A model generated the notes under the pieces. The model ran no database searches, had not been told where the DNA came from, and was given only the letters and a program-made list of their open reading frames with translations. Shown piece by piece: positions 8,840 to 22,100 of a stretch of DNA of 64,000 bases. The DNA is taken from the NCBI RefSeq assembly GCF_028554725.1, contig NC_071670.1:57132501-57196500 (forward strand), in the 5' to 3' direction. The translations under genes were made by a program, and so were the position numbers. This DNA comes from Zeugodacus cucurbitae. Lineage: Eukaryota > Arthropoda > Insecta > Diptera > Tephritidae. Position 1 is the stretch's first letter. Every line of letters starts with the position of its first letter.

Positions 8840-11800
8840 CTATCTATGAATTTTGCGATGTTTTTTAATTCCTGTAAAGATAAAGAAGTGAGTGAGTAAT
8901 GATTTTGCTGCAAACGAAATTGTCATTTAAACTTGCAACACTTACTTGCATTACAATGCCGACCATAGAAGCCGCGATCACATTTACATGTTTTCTTCGA
9001 CGTACAGACACCGTGTTTGCAAGGACGCCTACAGGTTGAGCGTTGTATGCGCTCAATTTCACAATGGTTGCCCAACAAACCGCTGGGACAGCGACAAATA
9101 TTGGTGCCTATGCAACGACCGCCATTCTTACAAGGAATCACACATTTAGCTAAGAATTTTAAATAAATAAATTATAAATAGAATAAAAATTTATAGAAGA
9201 TATATAAGAATGACTTACAAAATTCGCAATGCATGCCATAGTAACCCTTTGAACATTGACACTTATCCTTCTGTATGCATTTGCCGCCATTCAAGCACTT
9301 TTCGGAGCAGATACCTAAAAATATTATAAAATTAATAAAAATTAATGTAAATGAAAAGCATATTTTCAAAATATAACCTTAAAAAATAATAAATAATAAG
9401 GTAACCCAAAAAATTTATGATTTTATATTTTATCTTCAACTGCTACAGAAAATATTTATTCCAATTGCTCACCAGGCTTATAGAAGTCTGACTTTTATGT
9501 ATAGGTTGAACTTTGTAGTATCTTTTAGGCGCATTAATAAATAAGATAACGGTTTTTATGAATATTTCTGCATTTCTGTTTCCTTTCTCTCATTCACGCA
9601 GTATTTAAACATGTTGCGACTCTCGAACATATCTAACAACAGTTGGCGCCTCATACAATGTCGGCCGATATTGCAACAGTCAAAGCAAAATGTCACAACA
9701 GAGCATGGAAGCAAACAAAATCCACAATTCAAGACGATGCTACGAAAGCGACCTACACAACTAACCGATGAAATCATACGTGTGGATCATGCCGGCGAAT
9801 TGGGTGCCGATCGTATTTATGCCGGCCAAATGGCGGTTTTGGGCAATGGGCCGATGGGCAAAACTATTGCGCACATGTGGGAACAGGAGAAGGAACATCG
9901 CAAAAAATTCGAAAACCTCATACAAGAGCACCGCGTGCGACCGACAGTAATGGTGCCGATTTGGAATGTAGCTGGCTTTATGTTGGGTGCGGGTAAGTGG
10001 TGTATGAGAAAAAAAGGGATTTCGATTAGAAATAACTTTAATAGTTTTCCTGTCTTAGGCACTGCATTGCTGGGTGAGAAAGCGGCCATGGCATGCACCG
10101 TTGCGGTGGAAACAGTGATCGTAGAACATTACAATGAACAATTGCGTCAAATTATGGATTCACCTAAACCGGATAAGGTGACTGAAGACATTTTTTGTAG
10201 TTTTTGTATTTTTTTTTACATTTATCTACTATTAACTTTCAGGAACTCTTGGATACAATAACCAAGTTTCGTGATGAGGAACAAGAACATCATGACACGG
10301 GTATTGATTGTGGCGCCGAACAGGCACCCTTTTACAAAGCAATGACTGAAGTTATTAAAATCGGCTGTAAAACAGCTATTGCGATTTCGAAGCGTATTTA
10401 AAATGTATAAAACTAATATTTGTCATTAACTATTTGTATAAAAACTTTTTTTTTAATAAATGTAATATTACGCATAAATCTGACTTACTTACCGCCTTCA
10501 CATTGTGTGCCCTGATAGCCGTCGGGGCAGGTGCAAACCGACGGCGCTGTGCAATTACCGCCATTTAAACATAATGGAAAACAAATTGCCGTCTCACAAT
10601 ATTGACCCGTATAGCCGGCTTTGCAACGGCAAACTTTATTGTGGTTACAAAAACCATTATCGCCACATTTCAAATCGCAATCCGGGTCGGGACCTTAAAT
10701 TGATTTAATTGAATAGTAAAAAATACAAAATATAAAGATATAGACATTATTACTTAAATATATGTACTTTTTGTGCTTATTTATAAATGTAGGCTTACTA
10801 AAAGCATTGGCAAATAAGCAACAACAATAATATGGATATATGAAATGCTGAATAAGCGCAAAGCAGTTTAGCGCAGCAATTAGACGTCCCAAGCATTCTA
10901 CAAAACTCGACAAGCAGTGCTTAATTAATGTATGTATATATATATATGTATATAGTATGTGTGATAACTTCAGGCAATTTAGTAACTAAATAAGCATCGC
11001 GTTTTAGCGTTTACTTGCTATTGATTTATATGACATAAAAACAATAGTTGGGGGTAATATAATAAAAATGTCAGCCAGTAATTTGTTTAAGTGTTTCAAC
11101 CGCAGTGGCAATGTCAGTTAGTACCTTTTCGATAGTTTGCAATATAATACAAGAAAATATGGTTCAAGAGATTAACAGTTATGTACTTGAAGGCAGGGAG
11201 TACACATTCTAACAGGAAAGTGCGAAAAGGCTAAATACCTTCCCTAGAATCTATAAAGCATCTCCGTTTGTTTAAATCGTTAAATAAAAATTATTTGTTT
11301 GTCTACATTAATGTTGTCGCTTTTAAAATAGTCCCCATTCGAGGATTTCTATGCTTGTAACGGATGATCCGATGAGAGGTACATTTCTCAATATTTTTTG
11401 GAACAGATGACGCGTGAGTCGTGTCAAGCAACATTTGGTTTCAACAAGACGTCGCCACTTCCCACACAACGCATCAATCAATGGATTTATTGAGAGATAA
11501 CTTCGGTGAGCAGATAATTTCACGTTTTGGACCGGTCGATTGACAACTAAGTGTGATATCAGACCGTTAAACTTTTTCCTGTGGGGATATGTAAAATCTA
11601 AATGCGGACAAGCCCGCTTCGATTCAGAACTTGGAGTACAACATCATGCGTGTCATTCGCCAGTTACCAGTCGAAATGCTCTAACGAGTCGTCGAAAATT
11701 GGGATCAACGGATGGACCATCTGAGACGTAGCCGCGGCCAACATTTGAAAGAGATATTTTTTAAGAAATATTTGGCATTTATTGTGTTCTTTCTTTATTT

Positions 11801-13178
11801 TTGAAAAATAGGAAAAAGTTACACGAAGCCAAGTTTGATGAATATGGACTCTGTAACATTGTTACAATATTGGTTTTGGTAAAAAATTTACGAACAAGCA
11901 ACGAAGTAAAATTTTTGAACAATTCCCGTTATTTTTTTAACACACGACATAAAAGATGGTAACTCTGTCTGCAACAGCGATCTGCTTCATCTTTTTCTGT
12001 TCAGATAATGCTTTATTAATGTTCCGATTCGCACGAATTCAAATTTTCCTCAGTTTTAATATAAAAGCTATAAACAGTCAACACTCCCACTGCGGTTAAT
12101 GGAAAACAATTAATTTCGAAAGAAGTATGTGTATGAGAAGCCAATGATTTTTTCATAGTTTTTATGTACTGTATGTATGTTTGTAAAGGAAGCATTTCTT
12201 TTATACACTACCTTGCGAAGATGTTAGTGTAGAGATGGAAGCGTTACCTCTGTGTGCGCATTCCTTTTTGAAATTCAAACGTATCGGTGTGCCAGGCAAC
12301 GGCTTCTCTCGACGATTCTTTATCGACAAACCGATTGTGAACATAGCCGTTCCGGAATTATTGTGTACGCATGGCATGAATATACTGAAATCTGTAAAAT
12401 ATAAAAAAAAGTAAAATAAAAAAATTTTAAGGTTATAACGAAAATATGCTTAAGAAATGCATATGCTTTAAGATCACTTCAGGTTAAAAGAGAAATAAAT
12501 ACATTTAATTTAGTATCTAAAATGTATAATAAGTAATTACCTTTCTCTTCAGCCGGTACGCGTCCTTTCCTAGATATGGAAAGCTTGGGATCCTTCAAAA
12601 TATTGTGATCTAGCGAGATCAAACGATCGAAGTGATAAAAATATTTTCTATTGCCCGATTTCCATGTAAAATTCACATGACTAACTTCAGCGGGTATAAT
12701 CAAGAATTTATAGATATTGATCTCAGGTAAATTGAAGACATGCCCATTTTCAATGGCATAGATGCGCCCGTGCGAACCGAATCCTTGTGGAAAGAAAAGT
12801 GCTTTAATCTTGAAAATCAGATCGGTTTTTTTTATGGAAATAAATTCATTTTTGGGGGAGTCCCTGCCATACAGCATGCGGGTGAGTGTGGAGGAGATTC
12901 CCCCATAGCAATACATTACCACTTAGCATATTCAGCTGCTGTTCATTGATCCACAATGAAAGTTTACTATCATGCTGACGATGCTTTTTACGTTGGCCCT
13001 GATTGCCGGCACCCCCACCACCGTCATCATCTTCTAAACTTCGCTGCTCGTGTTCGGCATCGTTGGCGTGCGCTTGTTGCCTTTTGCATTCGATCAAATT
13101 GCTCCAGCAAAATAGCAGCATCAGCGTTATTAGATAGAACCACTTGATAGCTGACGACGTCTGTGTATGGTGAAACAT
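8840..13178 (-). CDS. shf: Shifted (shf), secreted WIF-domain and EGF-repeat protein
   Basis: CDS = complement(join(8840..8871, 8946..9149, 9219..9314, 10493..10693, 12248..12391, 12541..12801, 12920..13178)), 398 aa. All six junctions are phase 1 and in frame. A signal peptide (FYLITLMLLFCWSNLIEC) and a low-complexity Gly/Asp segment precede a WIF domain of about 140 residues (SLWINEQQL, FFPQGF, AEVSHVNFTWKSG, YFYHFDRL, PGTPIRLNFKKEC). Five EGF-like repeats follow, two in the 10.5-kb exon, one in the 9.2-kb exon and two in the 9.0-kb exon. The last exon adds a short basic tail (RIKKHRKIHR). Shf is the fly homologue of WIF1, but in flies it stabilises and spreads lipidated Hedgehog through heparan-sulfate proteoglycans rather than inhibiting Wnt. 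An acceptor at 13186 just before the ATG points to at least one upstream non-coding exon. Coq7 lies inside one intron. Confidence 0.92.
9611..10401 (+). CDS. Coq7: Coq7, 5-demethoxyubiquinone hydroxylase, mitochondrial
   Basis: CDS = join(9611..9992, 10059..10177, 10243..10401), 219 aa, nested in the shf intron 9315-10492 on the opposite strand. The Arg/Ser/Asn-rich N-terminus looks like a mitochondrial presequence. The di-iron ligand motifs are present: IRVDHAGELGADRIY, WEQEKEHRKKF, AVETVIVEHYNEQLR and FRDEEQEHHDTG, with C-terminal FYKAMTEVIKIGCKTAI. Coq7 (CLK-1) hydroxylates demethoxyubiquinone at the inner mitochondrial membrane, the penultimate step of ubiquinone synthesis. Length and intron phases are regular and no key residue is missing. 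It must carry its own promoter in the shf intron, in the roughly 300 bp between the shf exon at 9314 and its ATG. Confidence 0.95.
10694..12247 (-). other. shf intron carrying a dead mariner-like element
   Basis: A 1.55-kb intron between the WIF-domain exons and the first EGF exon. Besides the transposase remnant at about 11340-11770 it holds AT-rich sequence with no further coding potential. Confidence 0.6.
11340..11775 (+). mobile_element. Degenerate mariner-like transposase fragment
   Basis: Translation in shifting frames gives WFQQDVATSHTTHQSMDLLR, then DNFGEQIISRFGPVD, then CDIRPLNFFLWGYVKSK, then IMRVIRQLPVEML, RVVENWDQRMDHLRRSRGQH and LKEIFFKK. These are the C-terminal half of a Tc1/mariner-superfamily DDE transposase: QQDGAxxHT, a degraded PxDLTPLDFFLWGYVKS, and the ENW...RRSRGQHL tail. 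At least two frame breaks and degraded catalytic motifs make it a pseudogene. It is inserted in an shf intron. Confidence 0.75.
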
Positions 13179-13879
13179 TTTTTCTCTGCAATGACATTAA
13201 TGCTATATATGATGAGTATGAATAGTTGCAACTTATACGAATATAGTCTTATGAGTCTATAACTTAGCGTGTGTATGTATGTATGTGCGTGGACACAGTT
13301 ACATTGTTGTAGTGTGCATTATGCATACTGGGGCAATAGAAAAATAAATTTGCTATAAATGGCAAAGCGACTGTTGCAGTCAATAACTGTTATTGTCAAG
13401 TACTGTTATAAATATGTACATATGAAGTGGTTTTCTTGCGAAATACTGCTTTATCTTGTGGTTGCAATGGCTTTTTTAGGATCTTTTCGTGGAATTCGCA
13501 AGTGCTGTTCCGGTATTCAGGCCATAAAAGGCTTAAGGACTGTGTGATTAGATCTTTGATTAGTAACTGTAGTTGTATTAGTCCACATGGACGTTTGGAC
13601 GTTGTACCTATATAGAAGTGTGTTCTCTGTATGGCATTATGCAATCTTAATTTTCCAAGTGGACAAATAATTACAATAAAAACTTAAAAGCTGGCATAGT
13701 TATTAAATGCATATTTTTCTGGGAAATTTGATAATTTCTCTCTTTGAAAATCAAGTTGGAAGTATCTATGTAAATTACACCTATACTAGTTGAGCTGAGA
13801 AGGTCTTGACCTGATCGAGAGTTCGCACCACTAATATGATTCCAATTGGTAGTCGGCTGAATAACTGTTGCCTAGTGAA
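13179..13879. other. Region upstream of shf, no gene seen
   Basis: AT-rich. A splice acceptor on the minus strand (CAG at 13188-13186) implies that it is intronic to a longer shf transcript. A TATG microsatellite is near 13273. Confidence 0.4.
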
Positions 13880-14090
13880 AGCCAACAAAAGCGCCAGAAA
13901 ACTCAGCAAGATATGGGATTCACGCAGAATTATTTTCATTGATTATATCGAACATGATAGGACAATCAATAAACAATATCACAATGAGTTATTCGATCGA
14001 TCGGATGTCGAGATCTCTGAGTTAGAGCAAATCGTGAGAAAAAAGACTTTTCGACCCTACTATACGGGATCCAATATCCACATGTGAAGC
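13880..14090 (+). pseudogene. Mariner transposase remnant
   Basis: The frame starting about 13880 reads ARKLSKIWDSRRIIFIDYIE, then HDRTINKQYHNELFDRSDVE. This corresponds to the FWDxxGIIFIDYLxxGxTIN..YY..LLDRL segment of mariner transposases. The following KKxVLFHQDNAPxH motif is destroyed. It is a short fragment with no detectable terminal repeats. Confidence 0.7.
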
Positions 14091-17000
14091 TTTAGATGCT
14101 GATACTAAAGCCAAAATGCCATATAATGTGAAGACAAGCCTATATTATCCGATGAATCTGAATTTTTGAATGCTTGGTTCGCCAAAACAAACTTAAAAGA
14201 ATTCACAAAACTTTTTCTTGAATTATGATAGGACTATTAATATGAAAGCTCTTTATTTGATTGCAAGAGACCATCACTTAGACTAGACTAGACATAATTA
14301 GTCTGAAGAAGCAAATCAAAAGCAAATCTAAGGACATTACTCGTCATATTTTATTCACTAAAATTCACTAAAATCCCGCGTCTGATCTGATTATGGTTGA
14401 AGATCCGGTTATTGCTGTAAGCCGTATGAAATCAAGAAGATCTCGTCTCATCGATTTACGTCCATGTCTCAATGGACAAATTGCAGAGAGACTAGGATCG
14501 TCGCGCTCCTGGTGACGCTAGGATGGATGATAGTGTCGGTAATGGTAGCCAAATAGCATTTGAACCATCTTCCGGACGCGTCCGATCCTCTAGAGCGCGT
14601 CAAAGTGAAAAAATCGGTATACGGACTCTGTCGCGCTCCCAGACGACAGAAAAGATTTCTTTCAAGAAAGCTTGAACCTCCTACTACACAAATAAACGAA
14701 CGTCGTATTTGGAGAGCTTAATCCCTGTGTGGAAAAAGACGGAGTAATTGTTTCAACCTTAAAACAAAACTGCCGATAACTGAGTTCAAATACTGTAACA
14801 AATATGTTCTTACTCGGAAAAGATCGGATTAAAATGAATTGATGCAAATGACTGAAAATGTTAATGAAACTTATGATCTATCCGAGATGAATATTCAGTT
14901 TTAGTACCAGTAACATCATAGAGAAGATTTTTGCTTCGTATAAAACAAGGAATTAAGGAATCCGATAATCTACTCCAATTCATACGTAAATTGACGTTAA
15001 GTCAGTATACAAACAATAACAAAAATAACCCATTTATTTTTCCAGCTAGTTAAAAAGCAAAAACAAAGAGCAGAACTATACGCAGCAATCTTCGGAGTGT
15101 AATAAAGAAGTCTACGCTGCTTAATGCGTTTGGTGCAGCACTTCTTGAATGAAATAAACCAACAGAGGCAAGCAAGTCTGGGAACTGCAGGCAATTAAAA
15201 TTAATTATGCTTGTGCAGTGAAGTTAGGTTGGACGTGATTATTATTTTGTAGAATCGTGAAGAGCACACTGGTCATTGATGGGCATGGGTGTTGACAAGC
15301 GACTAATTTACTTTTTAATAGCCATGTGTAATTAAGAAGTAATTAAAGCGGAGTTATCGCCGGAAGTAAGTGGATACTTAATTTGTAGGTTTGCTACTCG
15401 TACGAGCTTCAGTCGATGGTATTTGGAATGAGGAGAATGCAGAGAATATGAAAGGGTATATGGATGTTGGAGTTTCAGGGACTATTTTTTGATTAAGTGG
15501 TTTGATTCGTTTACTTTAAAGATAAAAACCGAATGTTTTGAAATCTGCTAATCTTTATTGCAGTACTTTGAAGACGATCCGTCAATCCGAAGTCCGAATG
15601 TGAGTATCTTCGGTAGGAGCTCAGTAATTAATATATGTTTTGGAAAACTGAACACGTTTCATTCTTTAGCTTCATTGCACTGAGCACAGTCTTCCAAACG
15701 CTGTTAAAAATCACAAATTTCATATATTTTTTATCACACTTCATTAATAGATGATATCGAGTTTCTTGAACTACTGCTGTTTAATTGAAATACATAAAAA
15801 CCGATATTCCACACTCGTTAGATTAAATTGAAACACAAAGAATTAACAATGATTACACATGTAATCAATAAATGCCCGGTAAGTAATCAGCTAGCCGAAT
15901 CGCGCCACATTCAATATTCCATTAATTATCACTTAACCACTCCGACATCAACACCTGTAGGCAGCACAAATGCGCAACCAGCTTGCTTCGTACCACAATA
16001 TCTGCTCAACGTAAACGGCAACGACACAATCAACGGACACTAACTTCCAGCAAACAATTTGTTAGCGCTTTACGATTATTGCCTTTCTCACACCTTATTA
16101 CTAAGTGAGCCAGCTCACTGCTCCATTTGCCTGACGCCTGACGCTTGACTGCTGTGCAATGCGGACAGACGATTGACGACGTTGATGATACGACCAAGAA
16201 AACAACGATGACGACGGCGACCAATGGACCTGCACTTTTAACAATACAAGTGGTCAAGAGAGCCACTGCAACGACAACAAGTAGAAGCGAGTAAAAGAAG
16301 AAGAACACAACAAAAGCCCGAGTTACAACAGCGGGACAGCAAATGGCAACAACGTCAACAAAAAGGCTCAACAAGCAAATTGAGGCAACGCTTAAATGGA
16401 CAAACACCTCAATAAACACCAAGGCGTCGAACAGCGGGCAGTTCGAACCGAAACGACAACATATTGAGGCATGAAAAAAAACAAAATACACAACAAAAAA
16501 ATGTTCCATACGCATCTGGTAACCACTACAAACGTGGGAGCGTATGCATGTGTAAGTGAGAAATTTATAAAGTATAAAACGGCGGATGGACGTCTGGGTA
16601 GCTCTGAACGAACAGGCAGCTGGACAACGGAAAGGGTCCAATATGTACGTGTGTTTGCTATTTTGCAAGGTATAATGCAATATTATAGAGGTATGTCTAC
16701 ATTTATGGGATCTACTAAGTAGCTCCGCAGAAAGGTTGTGCAACTGCGCTAATAATCTCGGTCTCATGCAACGGCAGCAACGAAAGTGACACGCTGTGTT
16801 GTAAAATAAAACAATGTTTCAAGTGAAAAGATCATATGAAGCTTTGTTAGTATCACACTTGGAAACAATACCAACTAATATGTATGGGTTTGGAGCACAC
16901 GGTTATGAGATGTTGAGTTTGATAGGGGCGGGACCATTTCACTGATTGGATTGATATATGTGGGTTTAGGGCAGACCTAAATGGAACAGGTAGAACGCTG

Positions 17001-18724
17001 CATGTAGATAAATATATGAGTGAGATAATCGATGAGGTGTACAGCGCTTTTGGAAGTTCGAAGGACCTTAAGACTGTATAATTCTCACTTTTTGGATAAC
17101 ATTATAAAATGATATGAAGTAGAAGAAAGAGAGATTATTCAAATTGTAAAAACCAACATTTCTTTTTTATACGATCGAATTCACATAGCCAGAGATAACT
17201 AGAAGTTTTTTTTTGCAAAGGATTGTAGAACGGGCTTATCACTTAACAGGGGTCAGTAAATTATAAAAACTTCCGATCTAGGCACAAGTTACTTTTATTA
17301 TTTAGTGTCTTCAGAAGAATCTTATTGATAATATAGTTATATAATAATTATAATTTAATCTAACCGAATCCGTGCTGATAATGTTAGTGTATAAGAAGAT
17401 CAGAAGTAAATATTTTTCAGCTTGGAAATTTACCGACAATTCATTCCAATACAAAAAAATCCGTGAAATAAATTTTTCCGTTTCGTTTGTGAAGAATTTG
17501 CGTCTGCGTCGTTTACTACCGAATTATTTGAAAGAACTTAAAGCGTCCAAAGTGGAATAAAGAAATACAGTCTTTCCAATCAAATTTTAAAAACTTTTCA
17601 CTTTATGACTTTGGGTGTTAGAATTCAACAATAAATACGATTTTCATTTTAAATTCGAACGAATGTTAAAACATATTTATAGTCCCATCAGGTGCCCCAA
17701 CCGCTACAATGTTGCCAACTACAACTGTCTCGCTTGTCACTTAGTAACCAAAGGAGTTAAAGGGACTTGCTCTAAGTTATGCCGAGAAAAGAACGTATAC
17801 CATATACACATAACCTGAGATTTGCTGAAAATATTCATTACCGTTTTCCTTTAAGTTCTTTCTCCGAGTTATTGATCTTTGTGTTAAACCGATTTCCCTC
17901 GCTTGATCAATATGGTCACATAAAAATGTTTAGTTATTCCTAAACTTCACAATCGATATGCAATTTGACGCTTTAAAGGGTATAATAAATGAAATTGCAT
18001 ACGACAATCAAAGAAATTCAAGCGGTGGTAGCAAGAATTGCGCCGCATCGGCTATCGACATCGATCTCATCAGGTGAACGAAGTGTTGAAGAAGAGGTAA
18101 CACGATAAGTGCACGGTTTGACAAGACATTAACAAAAATAAAAACACAGAAAAAATTGTGAAAGAAATAATACTTGAAGTCATCAGCAACAACGTAAACA
18201 GAGAGGACGGAATGAACATGATTTATAAGAACGTATCACCAACAACAGCAACAATTGCTATTATTGCTACGAAGGCGCGAATGACGGCCACGACACAAGT
18301 ATAAGTGGAAACACCAAATGAGATCAAGAGACAGTGGGCCAAAGAGGAGAAATAGCTGGTTAAATATCATAAAATTCCATAAAGAAATTTTATCGATTGC
18401 ATAAGTAGCCCACATATTATTTTAGAATGAATAGATTTAAGAAGGATCTTACTTAATCACAAAGGTTGCTCCAGTCCTTAAAATATTTCAGAAAAAAAAG
18501 GTTTTTTTATACACATTTGTATCATATTTAGGATTATTAATTCAAACCAGGTTTTATAAGATAGGGTCCTGAAAAAAATGTACTGCTGCTTGAAGATTTC
18601 CATTACGGGATGGCCAGTTCGTTGAACACAGATAAAACATTGATGAAACACAGAGACGACTTCCCAAAATCGGTTATATATCCTGTGGACAACGAGTCTG
18701 TCTACAGATCGAAAAGTAAGAACT
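14091..18724. other. Non-coding stretch with possible transcribed, CAA-rich segments
   Basis: No recognisable protein gene. From about 15900 to 16760 and 18000 to 18340 the plus strand is rich in CAA/ACA triplets, a composition typical of dipteran 5' UTRs and long non-coding RNAs. A 245-codon ATG-initiated frame occurs on the minus strand at 16030-16767, but its Val/Phe-rich part is simply the reverse of those CAA/ACG runs. Confidence 0.4.
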
Positions 18725-19162
18725 AAATCGAACATATTATAATGGAAAACGGGTAAAAATTCAGTATAATATCATTGCATACTAGTCAAGGGCCCAACAA
18801 CGATACTACCGGCGGGACCGGCCGTAATAAATATAATCTTCAAGAGCTCAGAAGGAAAGCGAGTCCTATTTGTCGAAAAGAACTGCAAAATGAATGCTGA
18901 AAAGAGCTAGAGATGCTGACTGGCTGGAATTGTCTCTAAATCTAAATCGATCATATTATAATGGAAAGCTGGCATAAATTCAGTGTAATAATATTGCATA
19001 CTAGTCAAGAGCCCAATAACGATACTAGCGACCTGACCGACTGTAATAAATATAATCTTCAAGAGCTCAGAAGTAAAGCGAGCCCTATTTGTCGAAAAGG
19101 CCTGCAAAATTAATGCTGAAAAGAGCTAGAGATGCTGACTGTCCGGAATTGTATCTAAAATG
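18725..19162. repeat. Two-copy tandem duplication, unit 219 bp
   Basis: Copy 1 (18725-18943) and copy 2 (18944-19162) are direct repeats diverged by substitutions and small changes. Shared landmarks are CATATTATAATGGAAA, GCATACTAGTCAAG, TAATAAATATAATCTTCAAG and AAAAGAGCTAGAGATGCTGA. No coding frame spans the unit. Confidence 0.85.
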
Positions 19163-22100
19163 TTTAATCTAAGAGGATGAGAACTCAGTCAAATTTAAAA
19201 ATCCTGTCAGAACGACAAGGATCACATCACATTTTATTTACGAAAGAAGCACCCATGTTTTGCATGTATTACAATGTACTTCATGTAGTGTATAATGGAC
19301 CCAAGTCTCCAACAAAAACAATGAAACTGTGTTTCCTAGAGACTACAGCTTGAGGAATTATCTGTAGCCAAAAGTTGATCGGCTGGTCGGTAAGGGTATG
19401 GAATCAGTATATAATTTAACAACCTAATGAACCTTATAAATATGGCTTAAGATTTTGTAGTCTATCATGCAACACAAATTTTGAACGCATATTCTTGCAC
19501 TTCGAATCACTATAATTTGTGGCAACCTAACCGGCTTAAACTGCTTATCAAAACAGCGCAACAATATCAACATAAGAGGCCGGCAAAAAGAGCAATAAAC
19601 AGCAACAACATCACTAACGCTCTGGTAGCTGGTGCTACTACAAGGTATAAATATAGCAACAACCATACATACATATGGGCATACAAACATACGTGTGTAT
19701 GCATGTGAATGCAGAGTCAACATAACTCCTTAATTTAAACGTTGAAGAGTGTGGCGAGGTGAGCACGTATTTAACTACTTAAAAAATTAACGCGCCACTG
19801 ACTTTTGCCGTCTTTTCTGTTCATTTTATTGTTTTTATCTTGTTATTGCTTCTGCTTTTCATACACATACATACATACATACATCTATACGTAGGCCCAC
19901 ATTTATTTTTTTCTTGTGCGTTCTCTACGTGTTTTAGTGGGTAGCTTCTGTAGATTGCTATCACCGTATAGTAACTTCCTTCGAATTTCCGCACCAACCG
20001 TGTCTGCACACCTGCATTGGTCACTAAAAGTAGCCAACCGGTAACTTCCAGACAAGCAATGCTCATGCATATACCCGATAGTGAATTAGGTTGTTTTAGG
20101 AGTCGACTCAAAAAATTTTGAATTATTCCAGTTCACTCAGATGAGAGAAAGATTTTGAAGTATTTTGTAAATATTCGCTAACGTGACGTCACTAAATAGC
20201 TGATATTGTCAAATTTTGGATGCTCCGAATATATTTTTAAAAGATATTGGGTCAGTGGAATGTGAGTGCTCTAAAGATATGACCAGAGAATATTAAGATA
20301 GACTTTCTCTAACCTTTATATTCATCGAGTTTATATGTATTTGTGAGATTAGAACATATATTTGAAGAAGTTAAGGGACTATTTCTAGGTTGTATACTTT
20401 AACAAGAGTCCTTTTCAATTTATATAATTTTTTAAAGCGCTTTTACCTGATATTTTTCACCTATATCCCAGAGATAAACTGGTGGTGTCTGGGTTCTGAG
20501 CGTTTAATTTTCAAGAACTTGGACCCGTCGGAAACTATTATACCAATAAATTGAATGATTTTAGCTAAAGAGTTTGTACAATTTCGATCGATTTTATACC
20601 AGTCCGCAATACAGTGTACGACCAGTCTCTGAACATAACCAACAATTTCTTACACATGACATCAACATATACTCGTATATCTGTATGTATGTGAAAGAAA
20701 TGAGGCACAAATAAATTACGGAAAATGCGATCAGCGTCAAAAAGCCGGTTAACTGGAGGCAGTGAGACGCCCAACAAGCCGAATGACCGTTGCCAACAGC
20801 TAAACAGCCGCATGTCCACCCGTGCATACAGCTAGCCGAGAACAAGCGATAAGCGAAAGCCGTTTAGCTTAGCCAGTTAGTCTGTGGGATTTATAAGTGT
20901 GTTGCTTTTGTCTTTTCCTTATTGTTTTTATTGTTGTTTTGTTTTTTTTTTCTCTCCTCTTCTTGTTCTAAAGATATTACAGGTATTCTCGTTCAATGTC
21001 CAACTGTTTGTCGGTCGTCTCAACTGTTCATTTGCTTGACCATCTATGAGTGTTTGCATGTATGTATGTATGTATGTATGTTACCTTAATTTTTTTCACT
21101 TTTTTTCTTTGCTTCTGAAAGTGTTCACATGCTGCATCAAAAAAACAAAAAAAAACGACGAACAACAACAATATTATAAAACAAAAGAAAAACAAATCAC
21201 ACCCTTACAACACACACATATACATACATATATAGAAGTACATCACCGCTGTTGAAGAAGGTGTCGACTGATGCTGTTGCTGATGTGTACAAATGAGCAG
21301 AATGTGACAAAAGCATTTCAAGGGCCAAGGAATGAGTTAATAAAACATCTATTTGAGCGTGGGAATGGTCACTTCCTCTTCTTGAGAGTGTGTGTGTGTG
21401 TGTGCATTACATGTTTTTGTGTGCTTATTTGTTGTAATCCTATGTGAATGCATTATTACATGGACATTATGATGAACACATCAATTCGTAGTATCAATTA
21501 TTTAGTCCTTTATACATACATATACCATAACTGTATACGATGTCTATGAATAGTGAAGGGAGAAGTATAATAAATATGTCCTTAGGTCAATTTGTGTGCC
21601 TCACAATAATTGAACCTTTAAGTTACATCTAAATTGAGGTAACAGATCAGCTGATTGCTTCAATTTTGAGGGATAAAAGAAACCTAGACATTTCCTAACC
21701 TAAGATTTAACTGCTCAAAACAAGAAATTAGTTGGGAGATATTAAAATTCAGAAAAAAATATTATGATTTATGATCATTATGATTTCAGATCTTATTATA
21801 TCAACTTATAAAGCACGCTCGAAGGATCTAGAGGGTCCGCAAAAGTTAGCTTTTAAATTTCGGTTTAAGCGCTGGCATCCTAAAAGTTGACTATTAATCA
21901 TAGACTAAGTGACGGAACTCTATCTGGTATCGCTAAGGACCAAAACTGGTCTATGGAAGGCGCATAACCTAACCAATATAAACCTAAACTAGACCAATAT
22001 AAACTGTTAGGATGAAGTGAAGCTAACCAGATACAGAAAAAAATATGGAGTTCGATATTACCTTCAAGGAATACTGGAAGGGGACTTCTTTCAAGAAGAC

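Noticed and set aside
14350..15010. Possible retrotransposon gag fragment
   Set aside because: A few phrases (for example ESDNLLQFIRKL) hint at a polyprotein, but frames break constantly and no diagnostic motif is present.
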